Below, one piece after another: positions 42,323-55,015 of a DNA stretch of 64,000 nt. Source of the DNA: Trichoplax sp. H2 (taxonomy: Eukaryota > Placozoa > Uniplacotomia > Trichoplacea); contig NOWV01000022.1 in assembly GCA_003344405.1 (NCBI GenBank), positions 124,001-188,000 of the forward strand, read 5' to 3'. Numbering within the stretch: position 1 is the stretch's first letter; each line of letters starts with the position of its first letter. Both the position numbers and the translations under genes were made by a program. The notes under the pieces are model-generated. The model was not told the origin of the DNA. It saw only the letters and a list, made by a program, of their open reading frames with translations, and did not search any database.

Positions 42323-45259
42323 TTAGTTACTGTATGCTCCAGAATTTCTGGCAGCTTCGATTGAAAAAAAAAGATCTCGACGAAGTCTAGATACAATAGA
42401 AGGGATTTGTTTTTTGCCTCGATACATTAAATTATTAGATTGAGATTCTTTTTGAGCAACAAAACAACACACTCTTGTTAACATTCTCAATAAATCCATG
42501 TGTTGGTGATATTGTTCAAAGACTTCAACAACAGCCTGGATGAACCAAGAACCTGCACTATTTCGCCAGGCAAAATAACCGGGGGCCGTAGCATATGCAA
42601 GCAAGAAATCGCACTCAGATGGAAGAGTACTACCAACAAAATCAGTCACGTCTTCTTCCTCCGTTTCCTTACTAAGCGTAGAATCAGGTACATCTGCACC
42701 TGAATCAAAATTTTGACCACGACACGCCTGTATAAGTTTGTAAAATGGTATTCGTTAAGGTAGCGGTATATGAGTGTTATGTAATACAATCATTTTTAAA
42801 CAAGAGGAGGTATTTTCAATGCAATCTATCATTACAGTAACGACATGAATATATAATTATAACGATGGAGTTATATCTATTACAGTAAAAACCTGAATAA
42901 AAAATATTTTTGGTTTTCCTGCAAGGGATCTACATTTATCTCCACGAAATTTTGCAAACATCTCTTCTAGATTCACTTTACCATCCTTTCCATAGATGAA
43001 ATCGTGTTCCCCGTGACTAAGAAATGCACATGCGAAGCTATCGTAATTTCGATGATCTTTTTTGCTATAATCACTTAATTTAGCTACAATTTTTTGAACT
43101 GTAAAGTTATCGCATCTATCCACGATATAATTTAGTCTTTTAAAAAGACTCTCGAGTTTATCAGCATCAACCGTACTTCCATCTCTAGCGTTCATCCCTG
43201 TCTGTTGTGAAAATTTTCTAAAATTTTTACAACGAAAACGATATTAGTACCCATTTAACTAATGATACATTTTATTAGTATACGTCTAATAAAAATGTAG
43301 GTACAGTATAATAGATGCATTAGGTGCTCTATAGTGTACATTTAAATTGGGATCGAAAGTGAAATATCAAAATAGTAAAATTTAATTTGTTTAATACGAA
43401 GCTTACTCCTGATTGAATATCACCATGTATCCATGAGGTTTCTTACTCATTTCATAGATTAAATTGTCCGTTTTTAAAGTATATTTTGCAGTAATTGGTA
43501 CTTTCTTGATATCGAGAGGCGGATAAATGGAATCGATCTCTTCACCAACTACATGTATCAAGCAATATTAATGAACGCTTATTAAGGATCCTTCTGAAAT
43601 CGATTAAATACCTACAATGTTTACTCATATTGTATATACTCTCATTTTAGACTTATTTATAATTCATTAGCATAAAATATAATAAAACAAAATGCAATTT
43701 TACAAACCTGTAACGGACTGTACATCAACATCTATTTCTTTAGGTAACAGGAGCAGTGTTAACGGTATAAATATGTGACATACATATATACATGATTAGA
43801 ATGACAATGATAAAGTTATTGTAATTATTGTTAAATTTTAGATCGATACTGATAAAATTTAAAATTTAATGAGCTATGAAAACATAAAAATTAGTTATTA
43901 TATAAAGATATGAAATTGCTACCAGGTTGTTTTTCGCTAGTTGGCTCTATAATATATTGAATTGAAAACAAAAGCTATGTGTTAATATAAAGTCGAAATA
44001 TCCTTGCAAGTATGTACGCGTACATGAAAGACTAAGTAAATGCTTTATCAGACTTTGCCATAATACGAGTATATGTATACAGGGTAAAGAAAATATTAAT
44101 CAAGCAACTGTTTTGCTTGAAATACTGCACTTAAAACAGTATATAAAGATTCTTTCATTAAACACTTGAGAAACTATGATTTAATCAACCCTGGCCTGAT
44201 AGCGGTGATAACTAGCAAAATCACTTGGACTAACATTAGATGGTAAGTGTAACCTAAATAAACTGTGCTCCGTCAATTACTGTACTGTACTGTACTGTAC
44301 ATTACTGAACGTGCCTGTAGTGGATCGATTTCCCTGTGACCGTAAATGAGCGGATAATTCAGGATTGATATCAGCCAGAGCATCGCAAAATTTTCCGAAA
44401 GCTTGACTTCCACATGTTTTAATTTGCGTCAACAGTTCATCCACTTTTCTATGAATACAAAATTGCAGAATTATTACGCTGTACTCTAAAGTTGATTGTA
44501 TTAGAACTCCAATCAGACTACCAAGACTTCAATGCTCATCAACTTCGATGAGTTCAATTTACAGCATTTTTCAAGATTGCTTTATACCATCAATTATATT
44601 ACCATACGTTTACCGAGTAGTGATATCCTCATTTGGCTAACTACTGCACCTTGTACTAGAGTACGTTTGCACGATTGTATTTTGCTGTGTTGGTAAAATA
44701 CGTAGACAAACAAGCAGATTTTAGTTCAGTCTTTGATTGTGATCCGTATACAAAATGCTCCATGCGTGATTATTTATCTCCCACTCCACTATTATTTACC
44801 ATGTTCATCTTTATTTCAGATATTTTAATGCAAATGTATATCAAAGTTATCGCTGTGTTCTAAAACATGTTTTATGTCTATGTCATACAGTCAGTATACA
44901 GTTGCAGTACAGTTTTATGTTAGTATAAAACGCTCTATTTGTGCGTTAGCTTTAATTCCATTTTTCCTTTTTTTTATACCTGAAATAAGTATCAACACGT
45001 TGTACTCTTTTGATGATACGAATGGTAACTTGTTCTACAACATGCACCTTGCGCGAATAGTTAAAATAGAATCGACATACCGAAAGTGAGATCTTTGATT
45101 TCGAAGCGCGATTATAGAGTAATCATCCAAGACTTTATTGGCAAATAACCTATCACATAATTGTTCAACTTGCTCTGATGACAAGTTGTTTTGGATGTTG
45201 ATTAAGTTCTCTCGCAGCACATCTCGATGTTCTTGCGACATTCCAATAACTTTCGCCAT
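42323..45259 (-). CDS. CARD caspase (initiator type), caspase B, 407 aa
   Basis: Exons 45259-45081, 44448-44306, 43737-43708, 43548-43407, 43217-42893 and 42727-42323 join in phase. Exons 1-2 encode a CARD (SQEHRDVLRENLINIQ, then CGSQAFGKFCDALADI). The protease part begins KKPHGYMVIFNQ; catalytic His is about 233 (LSHGEHD) and Cys about 275 in QACRG, a motif split by the last intron after Gln. The inter-subunit linker has acidic stretches (ETEEEDVTD). The small subunit keeps APGYFAWRNSAGSWF. It is clearly paralogous to caspase A but far more diverged than A is from its local copy, and it lies tail to tail with A. The donor of exon 2 abuts a short ACTGT repeat. Confidence 0.92.
44280..44303. 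repeat. Short ACTGT pentamer run at the end of a caspase B exon
   Basis: Four to five CTGTA units right next to the donor of exon 2 of caspase B (minus strand). Confidence 0.85.
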
Positions 45260-46768
45260 TTTTACTTTCAGTTCTGCCCGTTTGAGATTTTTAATGTCTG
45301 GCTTCTTTTGCCTTTTGCCGCGATAGATGTCAAATGTGAAAAGTTAAGCAGAAAAGATAGCAAATTGCTAAGGTTTAGTATGGTACCGTACGGTTTATAT
45401 AGGCCATACTACTGGACTACACTACTGTACTGTTAGTAATTCATGAATCAGGATACTCTATAGTATTATTATTAGACTGATAATATAATTATAGTAAGAG
45501 ACTATAATGCCCCAATGCAATTCTACGCAATACTATACTGTTATTAAAACGTACCATATGTGGCATACTGTAGTGAAAAGGACAAGTAAAACTAGAATAT
45601 CGTAGCATTTACAATCGGTTAAATGATGGACTTAGCAAAATATTGCTAAAAATTGGATCTTAACCATCACGATGGGCTACTGGAAATTACTACCAGTAAT
45701 TAACCCTTTTATTTTCGAATGGTTCATGGCCTAACTCATACTTTCTAGCCTAGGGCTCTTGCTTCATGATTTAGCTATTTCTTATAGTGGTCTTTCAACA
45801 TTCTGCATCACCTGCAGTGCCAAACTACAGCTTGTATATTAATAGCTAGGCTGATTACTAATTAGATATAAATTATTACTAGCCATTTTGCTGGCTGTTT
45901 CCTCTGTCTTTACAGCTAGTGATTTGGTCATCTTGTAAGGTACAGCCTATCACTCACACAATATCCTCTTACATCTTCTGATTGCATGATATAAGCATTG
46001 ATAATATAATTAACTAATGAGTAGACCCTAATATCAACAAATGGATATCATTACTTAATGTACATAGGCATGACCTGATAGAATAAGAATAATTAGAAGG
46101 CTTTCTCTGATCTTATTTTCCATCTGCAATTTCACCCATACTCCTCTCTTCTAACTGTAACTGCAGAGTGTTATTTTACTTGCGTTTAGATTACTATTTT
46201 GTTGTTTTGTAGAAATTTACCAGAAATGTTATCAAGGTAAAAGTGCACCGAAATATTAGTCGAGATACTGATACATACTAAACACATTCTACAGCACGTG
46301 TATAGCACTGTAATATCGAAAATAAAGTTAGGTAAATGGCTGGCTAATCAGGGACTGCAGCACTCCGCCCCAAAATTAGTGTAAACATGAAAACTCCTCT
46401 CCCCCGTACAAAATTTCTTCATATTGTAGTGGATTATATGTAAGTCCACATACCATAAATCACTCCGATCTGTGTTCTACTAGATGAAAAGGTTACTTTT
46501 AATGTAGAGTATGTATAAAATAGTGTTGATTCCATGAAGAAACCAAAGTGTAAAGTAGAGTAGAATATTTGCAATAATTAGAATGTCAATAAAACATGAC
46601 AACCTGCAGGACAGCAGTATGATGATGGAACAAGGAGAAACTTGCTGCCAGTTACAGTACAAGCTACACTAGCAGCTACCCAGACATGTGACAGCTACAT
46701 ATAGTACTGTACTGTACTGCACTCGGCTACTCTTCCTTCCAGTAGTCCCTCTAAATACTTAGCAGATT
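45260..46768. other. Divergent intergenic region of caspase B and the CARD-less caspase
   Basis: No exon found. It should hold the promoters of caspase B (-) and the CARD-less copy (+). About 46025-46335 recurs at about 50440-50740. Confidence 0.5.
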
Positions 46769-48112
46769 ATGGACTACTCGGTTTCAGCTTCAAACATGGA
46801 AATAGGTACGAGAATAGCAACTATGCTGTTAGTTCATTGTAGATTATTATAAACTGTAGATTGGCAGGTAGAGCACAAGAAATCAAGAGAGATCTTATCA
46901 CAGGGATCTATGCGTTAGTCGATGTCACTAGCTTCAAAATTGAACAAATATATTAATTCAAATTTTATACTCTGTCTTCAACTCTACTACTGCATTTATA
47001 GAAATTATTATTATAATATTAATACGTATCCAATTTCGAAATCGTCTTTGATTGATGTTATTGAAGATCATTTTGGGGCATTTCAAATTAAAGTATTCAA
47101 TTCTGTAAATTACTATTGCATTTCTAGTTGATCCTGAAAGTGGCGGTGGTGCCATATCACTAGATGATGATGATCTTCATTCTGCGCCGATAAGAGGCCC
47201 TATCCTGAGTGAACAATATTTGTATAAGATGGGAAATAAGCCGCATGGCTATGCTTTGATTATCAATAATAGGTTAATGATCTACGGTGATACGTTAAGT
47301 GTCGTATTTTTTGTATTTATAAACTATCAATCATTAACCGTATACAATTTTATCTCTTTATCTTGTTAATAACTAGAAAATTCATTGGGATGCCTGAACG
47401 TAAAGGTAGCGATAAAGATGCTGAAGGTATGCAAACTCTATTGGTAAAACTAGGCTACAAAGTAGCAATGGGCAACGATTTGAGTGCAGCTCAAATGAAA
47501 GATGTATTACAACGATGGGCCGCCAGGGATCATAGTACTTGTGATAGCTTCGTATGCGTGTTATTAAGCCATGGCGAGCAAGGTAAAATATTTGGCACTG
47601 ATACCGACGTGGATATCGAAGAATTACTTGGACTGTTTAGAGGTAATCGTTGCGCTTCACTGGCTGGAAAGCCAAAGTTATTTTTTATTCAAGCTTGTCG
47701 TGGTACAAACTTTGATGAAGCTGTCGATCACGTTGACGGCGTTCCTAATGAATCAGCACTAAATACAGAAGGTTATGAGGATGAAGTTGATGCTAAAACT
47801 CGACAAACATTACCATCTGAAGCAGATTTTTTAATTGCCTATTCGGTTGTTCCAGGTTATTATTCTTGGAGAAATTCTACAAATGGCTCTTGGTTTATGC
47901 AAGCAGTTATTGACATTTTTACTAAATATTATAAGCAACTGGATCTTATAACAATGTTAACTATTGTTAATAATTCAGTTGCAACGGTCGAATCTTCAAC
48001 AAGTGATCCGAGATTCAATAATAAAAAGCAGATCCCTAGCTGTGTTAACATGCTACGTAAGCTAGTCTACTTTAATTCAGAAGCAGTCAAAAATCACGGT
48101 ATTTTTGGTTAA
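46769..48112 (+). CDS. CARD-less caspase derived from caspase A (305 aa)
   Basis: Exons 46769-46805, 47128-47272 and 47377-48112 join in phase with the same boundaries as the last three exons of caspase A. The duplication broke inside the linker exon, so the CARD exons are absent. An ATG newly in frame at 46769 gives MDYSVSASNMEI and then the shared VDPESGGG; the ATG at 46796 inherited from A is an alternative. The catalytic domain differs from A at only a handful of residues (for example DRDAEG to DKDAEG, AAKDHSA to AARDHST, PDES to PNES). His is about 126 and Cys about 168; QACRG and DEVD are intact. If expressed it would be a short-prodomain caspase like effector caspases. No stop or frameshift is seen. 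Confidence 0.88.
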
Positions 48113-49471
48113 GTACAAACTGTTAACCTAGAGAATAACTATAGAAGATTGTGATTCTGTACTTTTATTCGATGTACTACATTTACACGAATCCTTGACT
48201 AGTACTGTAGAACTATAACCTTAAAACAGTATCCCTTTTTTACTAGCAGTATCTGTGATTATAATCGAAAATTTTTATCTATTGTTATGTAATCTTTGTA
48301 ATGCGTTAGACTAACATTTTCTATTAAGCTTTTAATATCTATCTTCAACGTAAATATTGGAATTATGTTTTGTAAGTTCATTTCATGGTTGTACTGAAAA
48401 GAAATGTTTTTATGCAGCGGTAATCTAAACTACTGTTTATTTGGCTTACATCTATAAACCCAGCTGATGACTTATAGATAGTTCCTCACTTACCTATTTC
48501 TGATGAAACCGTTTCAATAAAGTATACCTCCATGGTGAAGTATACGCGTACAGTAGTTAGACAATATGCAAATATACGTTAAGCATAATATTAGATATTG
48601 AACCCGGTATATTAACTTTAATAATTTTTATAACAACTTCCTAAACTTAAACGTTTAAACCTCCTTATCGTTAATCATTAGAATGTTGTCATTAAGTAAT
48701 TCCTATTGGAATTCCAAAATCGTTCAATAATTGCAGTAATTATGCCAATTATTTAGACTATCGACTAATAAAGTTTTACAAATCTAATTTTAAATTCATT
48801 ATTAGTTTTCTAGATACATTGAAGCTATCAATTCTGTAGATTATGTTTCTATAGTTCAGTTGAAGATACTCTTTCTCTTTTAACTTAAATGTCTAAATCT
48901 TTGGTCAAGTGTCTATAATCTTTGCAGTTTATCACAAATTTATATGAGTTAAAAGATCGTGTAATAAAGTATGAACTATGGATTATAATAATTATTGAGA
49001 TTTGTCAACTAATAAAGCCTACGGCTAGGCATAAACGCAGTGCATTGATTGTTATTATTCTAGTTCGTCGACGTAAACGTACATTCTGTTTGATGACGCT
49101 ACCTTATGTTACCATGCATTCCTTGAAATACTCTAGAGGCTATCACCTTCCTACTAATTTATATTGCTACCATTGATAAATTGACAAATAAAAGCTCTGT
49201 ACTACAAGGTTAGCAGATTTGAAGCATGTCTACATAGGACAGATTTGGATGATATTGTGGTTTTAGTACAGGGCCGTTGACCATATATTGTGTGAGAAGA
49301 AACTGTAGTTTAGCGCAAAAGAAAGAAAGAGTTATTAAAGTTTTATGAAATTTTATTGCAGCATTTCATTCTTTGTTTAATTAAAAATCCTCTTTATTCA
49401 AAGAAACATTATAAAAATAGAAGAGGTAAAAATTCTTTAATGCAGTATGTTAATGCATGTAGTAATTATCA
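46788..49471 (+). repeat. Segmental duplication, copy 2
   Basis: Partner of 39373-42036. It starts within the former linker exon of caspase A and runs into the assembly gap at 49472 while still matching, so its true end is hidden. Confidence 0.95.
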
Positions 49472-49491
49472 NNNNNNNNNNNNNNNNNNNN
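49472..49491. other. Assembly gap (20 N)
   Basis: Exactly 20 undetermined bases in the middle of duplicated sequence. The real length is unknown. Confidence 0.99.
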
Positions 49492-49673
49492 TTAGGTGTC
49501 TATAATCTTTGCAGTTTATTACTAATTTATATGAGTTAAAAGATCGTGTAATAAAGTATGAACTATGGATTATAATAATTATTGAGATTTGTCAACTAAT
49601 AAAGCCTACTGTTAGGCATAAACGCAGTGCATTGATTGTTATTATTCTAGTTCGTCGACGTAAACGTACATTC
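49492..49673 (+). repeat. Third fragment of the caspase A downstream block
   Basis: It matches 41472-41655 and 48907-49090 closely (GTGTCTATAATCTTTGCAG onward), then switches abruptly to sequence like that at about 44805. It is either a real extra copy or the overlap of two contigs. Confidence 0.9.
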
Positions 49674-49939
49674 TGAGTGTTTCCATTTTTGTTTCAGATA
49701 CTTGTATATGGGAATTATTGCTATATTCTATAACATGTTTTATATATACGCTCGTACAGTTACAGTAGAGTTTACGTTGGCATAAAATACTATATTTGTG
49801 CGTTAGCTTTAGTTCTATTTTTGCCATTTTTTATAGTTGAAACAAATATGAACACGTAGTACTCTTTCGATCACACGAACGATAACTTGTTCTACAACAT
49901 GCACCTTGCATGAATAGGTAAAAATACAATCAATATACC

Positions 49940-50115
49940 GAAAGTGAATTTGTGAGTTCGAAGCGAGCTTATAGAGTGTTCATCCAAGACTCTATCGGAA
50001 AATAGCACGTCGAATAATTGCTCAAGTTAGTCTACTGACAAGTTCTTTTGGATGTTGACTAAGTTTCTTGCAGTACGACTTGATGCTCTTTCGACATTCC
50101 AATAATTTTCGCCAT
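49940..50115 (-). pseudogene. Broken copy of the first CARD exon of caspase B
   Basis: The minus strand from 50115 begins MAKIIGMSKEHQ, parallel to MAKVIGMSQEH of caspase B, and the flanks (49674-50200) match about 44805-45330. A one-base loss about 55 nt in makes an early stop (TAG), and further changes follow. The donor position is still recognisable. No second CARD exon or protease exons of this copy are present in the window. Confidence 0.85.
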
Positions 50116-50439
50116 CTTTACTGTTAGTTCAGCCCGTTTGAGATTTAATGTCTAGGTTCTTCTTTTGCTACGTTGGAATTCGAATGTGGAAAGTTAAGTA
50201 CGATACAAATGTTAGCGAATAAAGTCGAAATAGGAACCGTAAGATCATAACGAAAAGCGCTTAAAATTTGACAGTGCTCAGATCAGTTTCATTAACAAAT
50301 ACTGATACAGGCTAATCACGATTTTTGTAATACTGTTTTTCAGTCGACTCTAGTATACCTACGGTATGATAGTTCATTCATTATCTTACAACGTGGATGC
50401 TATTGCTGTGCATCGTATGTACTCATTCATGCGTACAGC

Positions 50440-50740
50440 ATAACATCAACGAATAGATATCATTACTTAATGTGCATAGGCATGACCTGATAGAATAGGA
50501 ATAATTAGAAGGCTTTCTCTAATCTTATTTTCCATCTTCAATTTCACCCATAATACTACCTTCTAACTGTAATCGTAAAACGTTGTCTTACTATTTTGCT
50601 GTGTTGTAGAAATTTACTAGAAATCATTATCAAGGCAAAAGTGTACCAATATATTAGTGGAGATACTGATCCATACTAAATAGATTGTATAATACTATAA
50701 TATGGAAAATAAAGTTACGTACGTGTACGTAGATTGTACT
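50440..50740. repeat. Copy of intergenic DNA found at about 46025-46335
   Basis: Shares CATAGGCATGACCTGATAGAA, AGAAGGCTTTCTCT, CTTATTTTCCATCT and the following words in the same order and spacing. It continues the duplicated caspase B upstream block. Confidence 0.88.
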
Positions 50741-50921
50741 TTGGTACTCCAATGTTGGCTACAAAATTTCAAGTAAATTACTTTAATGGATTGTACTAAA
50801 TTTTTCAATTAATCATTGGTCAACAGACCAATGCATTTCTACAAATTATTTCATTATCCATAAACAATTGCATTAAGCAATAATCTTTCTAACAGAGACG
50901 TCTTATAAATGCGTTAAATCT

Positions 50922-50927
50922 TTTATT
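50922..50927 (-). promoter_or_regulatory. Candidate polyadenylation signal AATAAA (minus strand)
   Basis: Reverse complement of TTTATT, about 260 bp beyond the stop of the minus-strand IVD gene. Plausible position, common word. Confidence 0.4.
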
Positions 50928-51184
50928 TCAATTCTGTTTGGGAGTATGAACATCTCCAATGATTAATAACAGGTCATAACATTCAGCCTGTTCTGGTCTA
51001 GTTGTAAAAATTAAACTATGCCAACATCCGCATTCACCTGGGTAATACCTTACACAGCAGCAAAGAGAGTAGCACGTAAGGGTTGCGGACGATAACGAAT
51101 CGCAGAATGTTTGCATGTACAGTATGTCGTCGGTTAATTGAAAATATCTCATAAGTAAAATATGTAGCCGCCTTTGGTGTATTC

Positions 51185-54100
51185 TTAATTTGAAATGTAT
51201 TCTTTATTAATACTTCTTCCGATTAATAGACGTCTGATTTCGCTAGTACCAGCACCAATTTCATAAAGCTTAGCATCTCGCAAAATGCGACCAGTTGGAT
51301 AATCGTTAATATAACCATTCCCACCTATAGCGCAATTGCAGATCGAGAACTTTAACACGACAATCTATTTTAAAATAGCTCTCTTGACTCATTTACTTAT
51401 TTTATTAGCTTACCAAGAAGTTGTAGAGCATCAAGTGCAACTTTAGTAGCGGCTTCGGCACAATACAGAATCACACCAGCACAATCCTGCAACGAGATAC
51501 AAATAAGATCTTAAAAGTCACATCGAGAACAATATTACAGAAATAGAAAAGAATATAAAAGTAGAGCAGGTTATTAGGGAAATGAAGTTATCTTAAGAAG
51601 CATACCCTGCTGACGATTCGACCTGCATCACAAGCTCTGGCAACGTTGTATAAATAACTTCTACAGGAATTAAGTTTTACGTACATGTCCGCCATCTTTG
51701 CTTGTATTAGCTGCGGGAGATTAGAAGCACGAGCAGTTTGAGATCCGATATTATATATATACAATAACTCTACAGTCACTCATTAGATCGTGATATTGAC
51801 CAGTGCTGATTAAATAAATGAATCCTATACAGAGCTTTATATAGGATCGTTTTATTTTTGATCTTCTGTGAACTTTACGTAAGGTCTAAATCTATTTCAA
51901 ATAATCAACAGTACTTTATACTAAAGATTATCATCTATTAATTTAATAAATCACGAAGTCACCTTTACCACAGTAATAAAATGCATTATCACGTATTAGT
52001 ATAGTAAGTAGCATAATATAGTAGTACAGTATAACGTTAAGCTTTTTTATTACCTGAAATTGAGCTATTTTTGTATTAAATTGTTCACGCTGATGAACAT
52101 AAGGATAGGCAACATCAACTGCAGCCTGCATCAAACCTACAGGTCCAGCAGCAAGGACCAAACGTTCTAAATCCAATCCACTCATTAATACGTAAACTCC
52201 TGTCAAAATGATAGTACAAAATGGATTTTAGACATTCGTCAAAACTTAGCTTTTGACTATATCGCAATTCAATCATTATAATTCATTGCAGTTTACCTTT
52301 TCCAGATCCTCCCATAATTTGCGATTCATGTACTTTACAGTCTTCAAATATTAGTTCGCAAGTATTTGAACCTCTCATTCCCAACTTATCTAACTTTGGG
52401 GCTGTTGAAAATCCTGGCATATTCTATAACATCAATTTGTGTTATTATAATAGCACAATATGTACAACACAACACAAAATAACAAAAAATTTATCAAGGA
52501 TACAAGATCCCATACACTACTGAGAATTTATACTTTTTCTATGAGAAAAGTGGTTATTCCGCGCTGTTTTGCGGATGGATCGGTTTTAGCATAAACCACC
52601 AATACGTCAGCATCCGGCCCGTTGGTAATCCAGAATTTACTTCCGTTTAGGATATAATAATCCCCTATTGGATGAATGTACAAGTTATGTTCACAAATCT
52701 TTCAAACAGAACAGTTTTTAGCAAGTTCGATCGATATTGAAAAATGAATTCTTATATCGGTGCTAAAGCATGGCATTAACGATGTTACAGAATGAAGAGA
52801 GTTAGTATGTCTCACCCTTTTTTTCTGCTTTCAGACGCATAGAAACAACATCGCTACCCGATCCAGATTCACTCATTGCCAACGCTCCAATGTATTCCCC
52901 GCTAATGAGCTAGCAATTGTACTGTATGTTATTATTCTTGAGTTTAAACAGATTACTTAATACTCGAAATGTAAATTTTAAGTGCTTTAAAGTCGTACAA
53001 CTATACGTAGAAGAGTATAGGGATTTGATCATTTATTTTTTACTTCATGAATTGTTGCGATCGATACCTTAGGGAGATACTTTGCTTTTTGTTCATCCGT
53101 CCCATTCCTCACCATCTGATTAACACATAGATTAGAGTGAGCACCATAGCTAAGTGCAATACTGCCACTGCCACGGCTGATTTCTTCCAATGCAATACAA
53201 TGATGGAGGAAAGTGCCAGCCGTGCCACCGAATTCTGCTGGTGCGGTGATACCTAGTAAGCCCATATTGCCAAGCTTTTTCCAAAATTCTCGAATTTGTG
53301 AGAAATTATTGTTGCTATCTATTTCCTGTGCATATGGAGCCAGCTCTTCATTGACAAACTTGCGTATTGCACTTCTTAACTGTCAACAGCATAGTAATTA
53401 TTCGGAATCAAAACGAATAAAAGTAGTAATAATTAATATTACCAATTGATTATAATCTCAATACTTTTTTTATTATTATTTTTTAGGTAACGTTCTTTTA
53501 TTTGTGTTTAGTCTGAAAGTTGCAATATGTGTAGTCAAGTAGAATTTGAAATGAAATCTTCCAATCAGTAATAGTAATAATACTGTCTTTTATTTGTGCT
53601 TAGTTTAAAAGTTGTAGAGTCAAAATGAAGTCAAAATTTGAAATCTTTAAATCATTTCAACCAGCTGTCAGCACATCAATCAACGTCAACCCATTCAACT
53701 GTTTACGATACTGTACGCTACTGTACAGTGTACAGTAGCGTTGCAGCCTTGCTTTCGTAAAACTCTTTGAAACATCGATTTGAGAATTAGAGACGGTAGC
53801 TTCTTAATTTTAACTTCAACAGGATCTATCCGATGTACGGACCTCCTAGTTGTATATACAGTACATTGTGTCACACCTTGTCCATAAATACCTAGGTGAG
53901 ATCACATCGTATCTTCCTCTTGCCAGTCTCAAACGCGATGTCTCAAACAAGTCTTTACATTCACGCTTTACCGAGCTATGCTCAAAGTAGCACCAAGTTG
54001 ATCCCGACCTAGTACAAGATCAAATCTGATAGCGATGTATGGAGATTCATAGAGTAATGGTTGAAACTTTTCATTCATATTACTAATAGTAACCAATGCT

Positions 54101-54440
54101 TGATTTTTGTTCTTGCGATCAACTATCAGTATTTGTTTGTAAATTCGATTGCAACTGAGGATACGCGTAAGCAAGTATGGCTGCACACTCTACGTACAGT
54201 ACACCGAGTGTAGCCAGTCTGCACACTATGCCTAATTCTTCTTCTAAGTACAACGACTATGTCAAAATAGTAGGCCATTCTTTAGTGTTTTACCTCTTTT
54301 TCTTCATCTTGAAGGCCATAGAGATCATCGTCGACAGGAAACGCGGCAGCACAATACTTCCTATTAGCCACTGTTGGTCTTACGATGCCATGAAGTAATT
54401 TCGAGAAGGTCACTGATCGACGGCCGACGATCGAGGACAT
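51185..54440 (-). CDS. IVD: Isovaleryl-CoA dehydrogenase, mitochondrial, copy 1 (424 aa)
   Basis: FAD enzyme of leucine breakdown: isovaleryl-CoA to 3-methylcrotonyl-CoA, passing electrons to ETF. Exons 54440-54294, 53379-53068, 52909-52816, 52664-52534, 52423-52297, 52199-52054, 51710-51606, 51486-51414 and 51324-51185 join in phase. Exon 1 encodes a basic presequence ([18 protein letters not shown]) and then [14 protein letters not shown], the start of the mature enzyme. Recognised blocks: [60 protein letters not shown], with the IVD-type catalytic Glu (about 282), and [20 protein letters not shown]. The usual MSEPNAGSD block reads MSESGSGSD here. Human IVD is 426 aa. It is divergent from copy 2 with identical exon lengths from exon 2 on. 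Confidence 0.95.
53705..53746. repeat. GTAC palindrome cluster inside intron 1 of IVD copy 1
   Basis: CGCTACTGTAC and GTACAGTAGCG face each other around CAGTGTA, an inverted repeat able to form a hairpin. Confidence 0.8.
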
Positions 54441-55015
54441 CTTGACTACCAGCTGGTGTTAAAATAAGAAGTGACGGCTTGCACTGGCTGACTTATCATT
54501 GCGAAATCCCTAGTGTACACTGTACACTGTACAGTACAGTGTCCAGTTCGTCTGTCTATCCAGATAGTGTAGTGTAGCGCTAGTATACCTGACGTGCTAG
54601 TCACTCTGCAATACCGTACACCGAGTGTACAGTGTACAGTACAGTACATGGAGTGAGTACACTGTACTGTACAGTACTGTACTGTACTGTAGGTGTCTGT
54701 CGGACTTTGGAACTACAGTACAGTACATATAAAAGTCCATGCTGTGATACCAAAATATGGCCGAGTTTTAGTAGTCTACAGTATGACCAGACTGCGTTGC
54801 AGGAATTTCTTTCTTGTTCATACGGTACTGTAGTACCTGACCCTGTGACCTCGCATATACTGTACAATGTACATGCGAAGTAGGTTACTGCAGTGGGATT
54901 CTCCTGTATCGATGTATCCATAGTAATATACTGTACTACAAGCTTAAACGAGCTGATCAACTTTTACTCACTGGCTAATTATTCAGTAGCTGCAACCAGC
55001 GCTAGGATCGCCAGG
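54441..55015. promoter_or_regulatory. Shared divergent promoter region of the two IVD genes, with GTAC palindromes
   Basis: 575 bp separate the two start codons, so both promoters must lie here or in the 5' exons. Roughly 54510-54725 is made of ACTGT/ACAGT pentamers in both orientations, for example GTACACTGTACACTGTACAG. No TATA box can be assigned with confidence. Open frames on both strands here are products of the repeat. Confidence 0.6.

Larger units (their letters stand above)
48113..51184. other. Duplicated non-coding DNA, gap and caspase fragments
   Basis: 48113-49471 is the downstream half of the segmental copy. After the gap come a third fragment of that block, a broken CARD exon and a copy of DNA found upstream of caspase B. 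50750-51184 shows no gene and contains the probable 3' end of the IVD gene. Confidence 0.55.

Noticed and set aside
54601-54960. Minus-strand open frame of 119 codons and its plus-strand mirror
   Set aside because: Made largely of ACAGT/CTGTA repeat, which lacks stops in some frames. The amino acids are repeat-like (TVQYSTVQYS).
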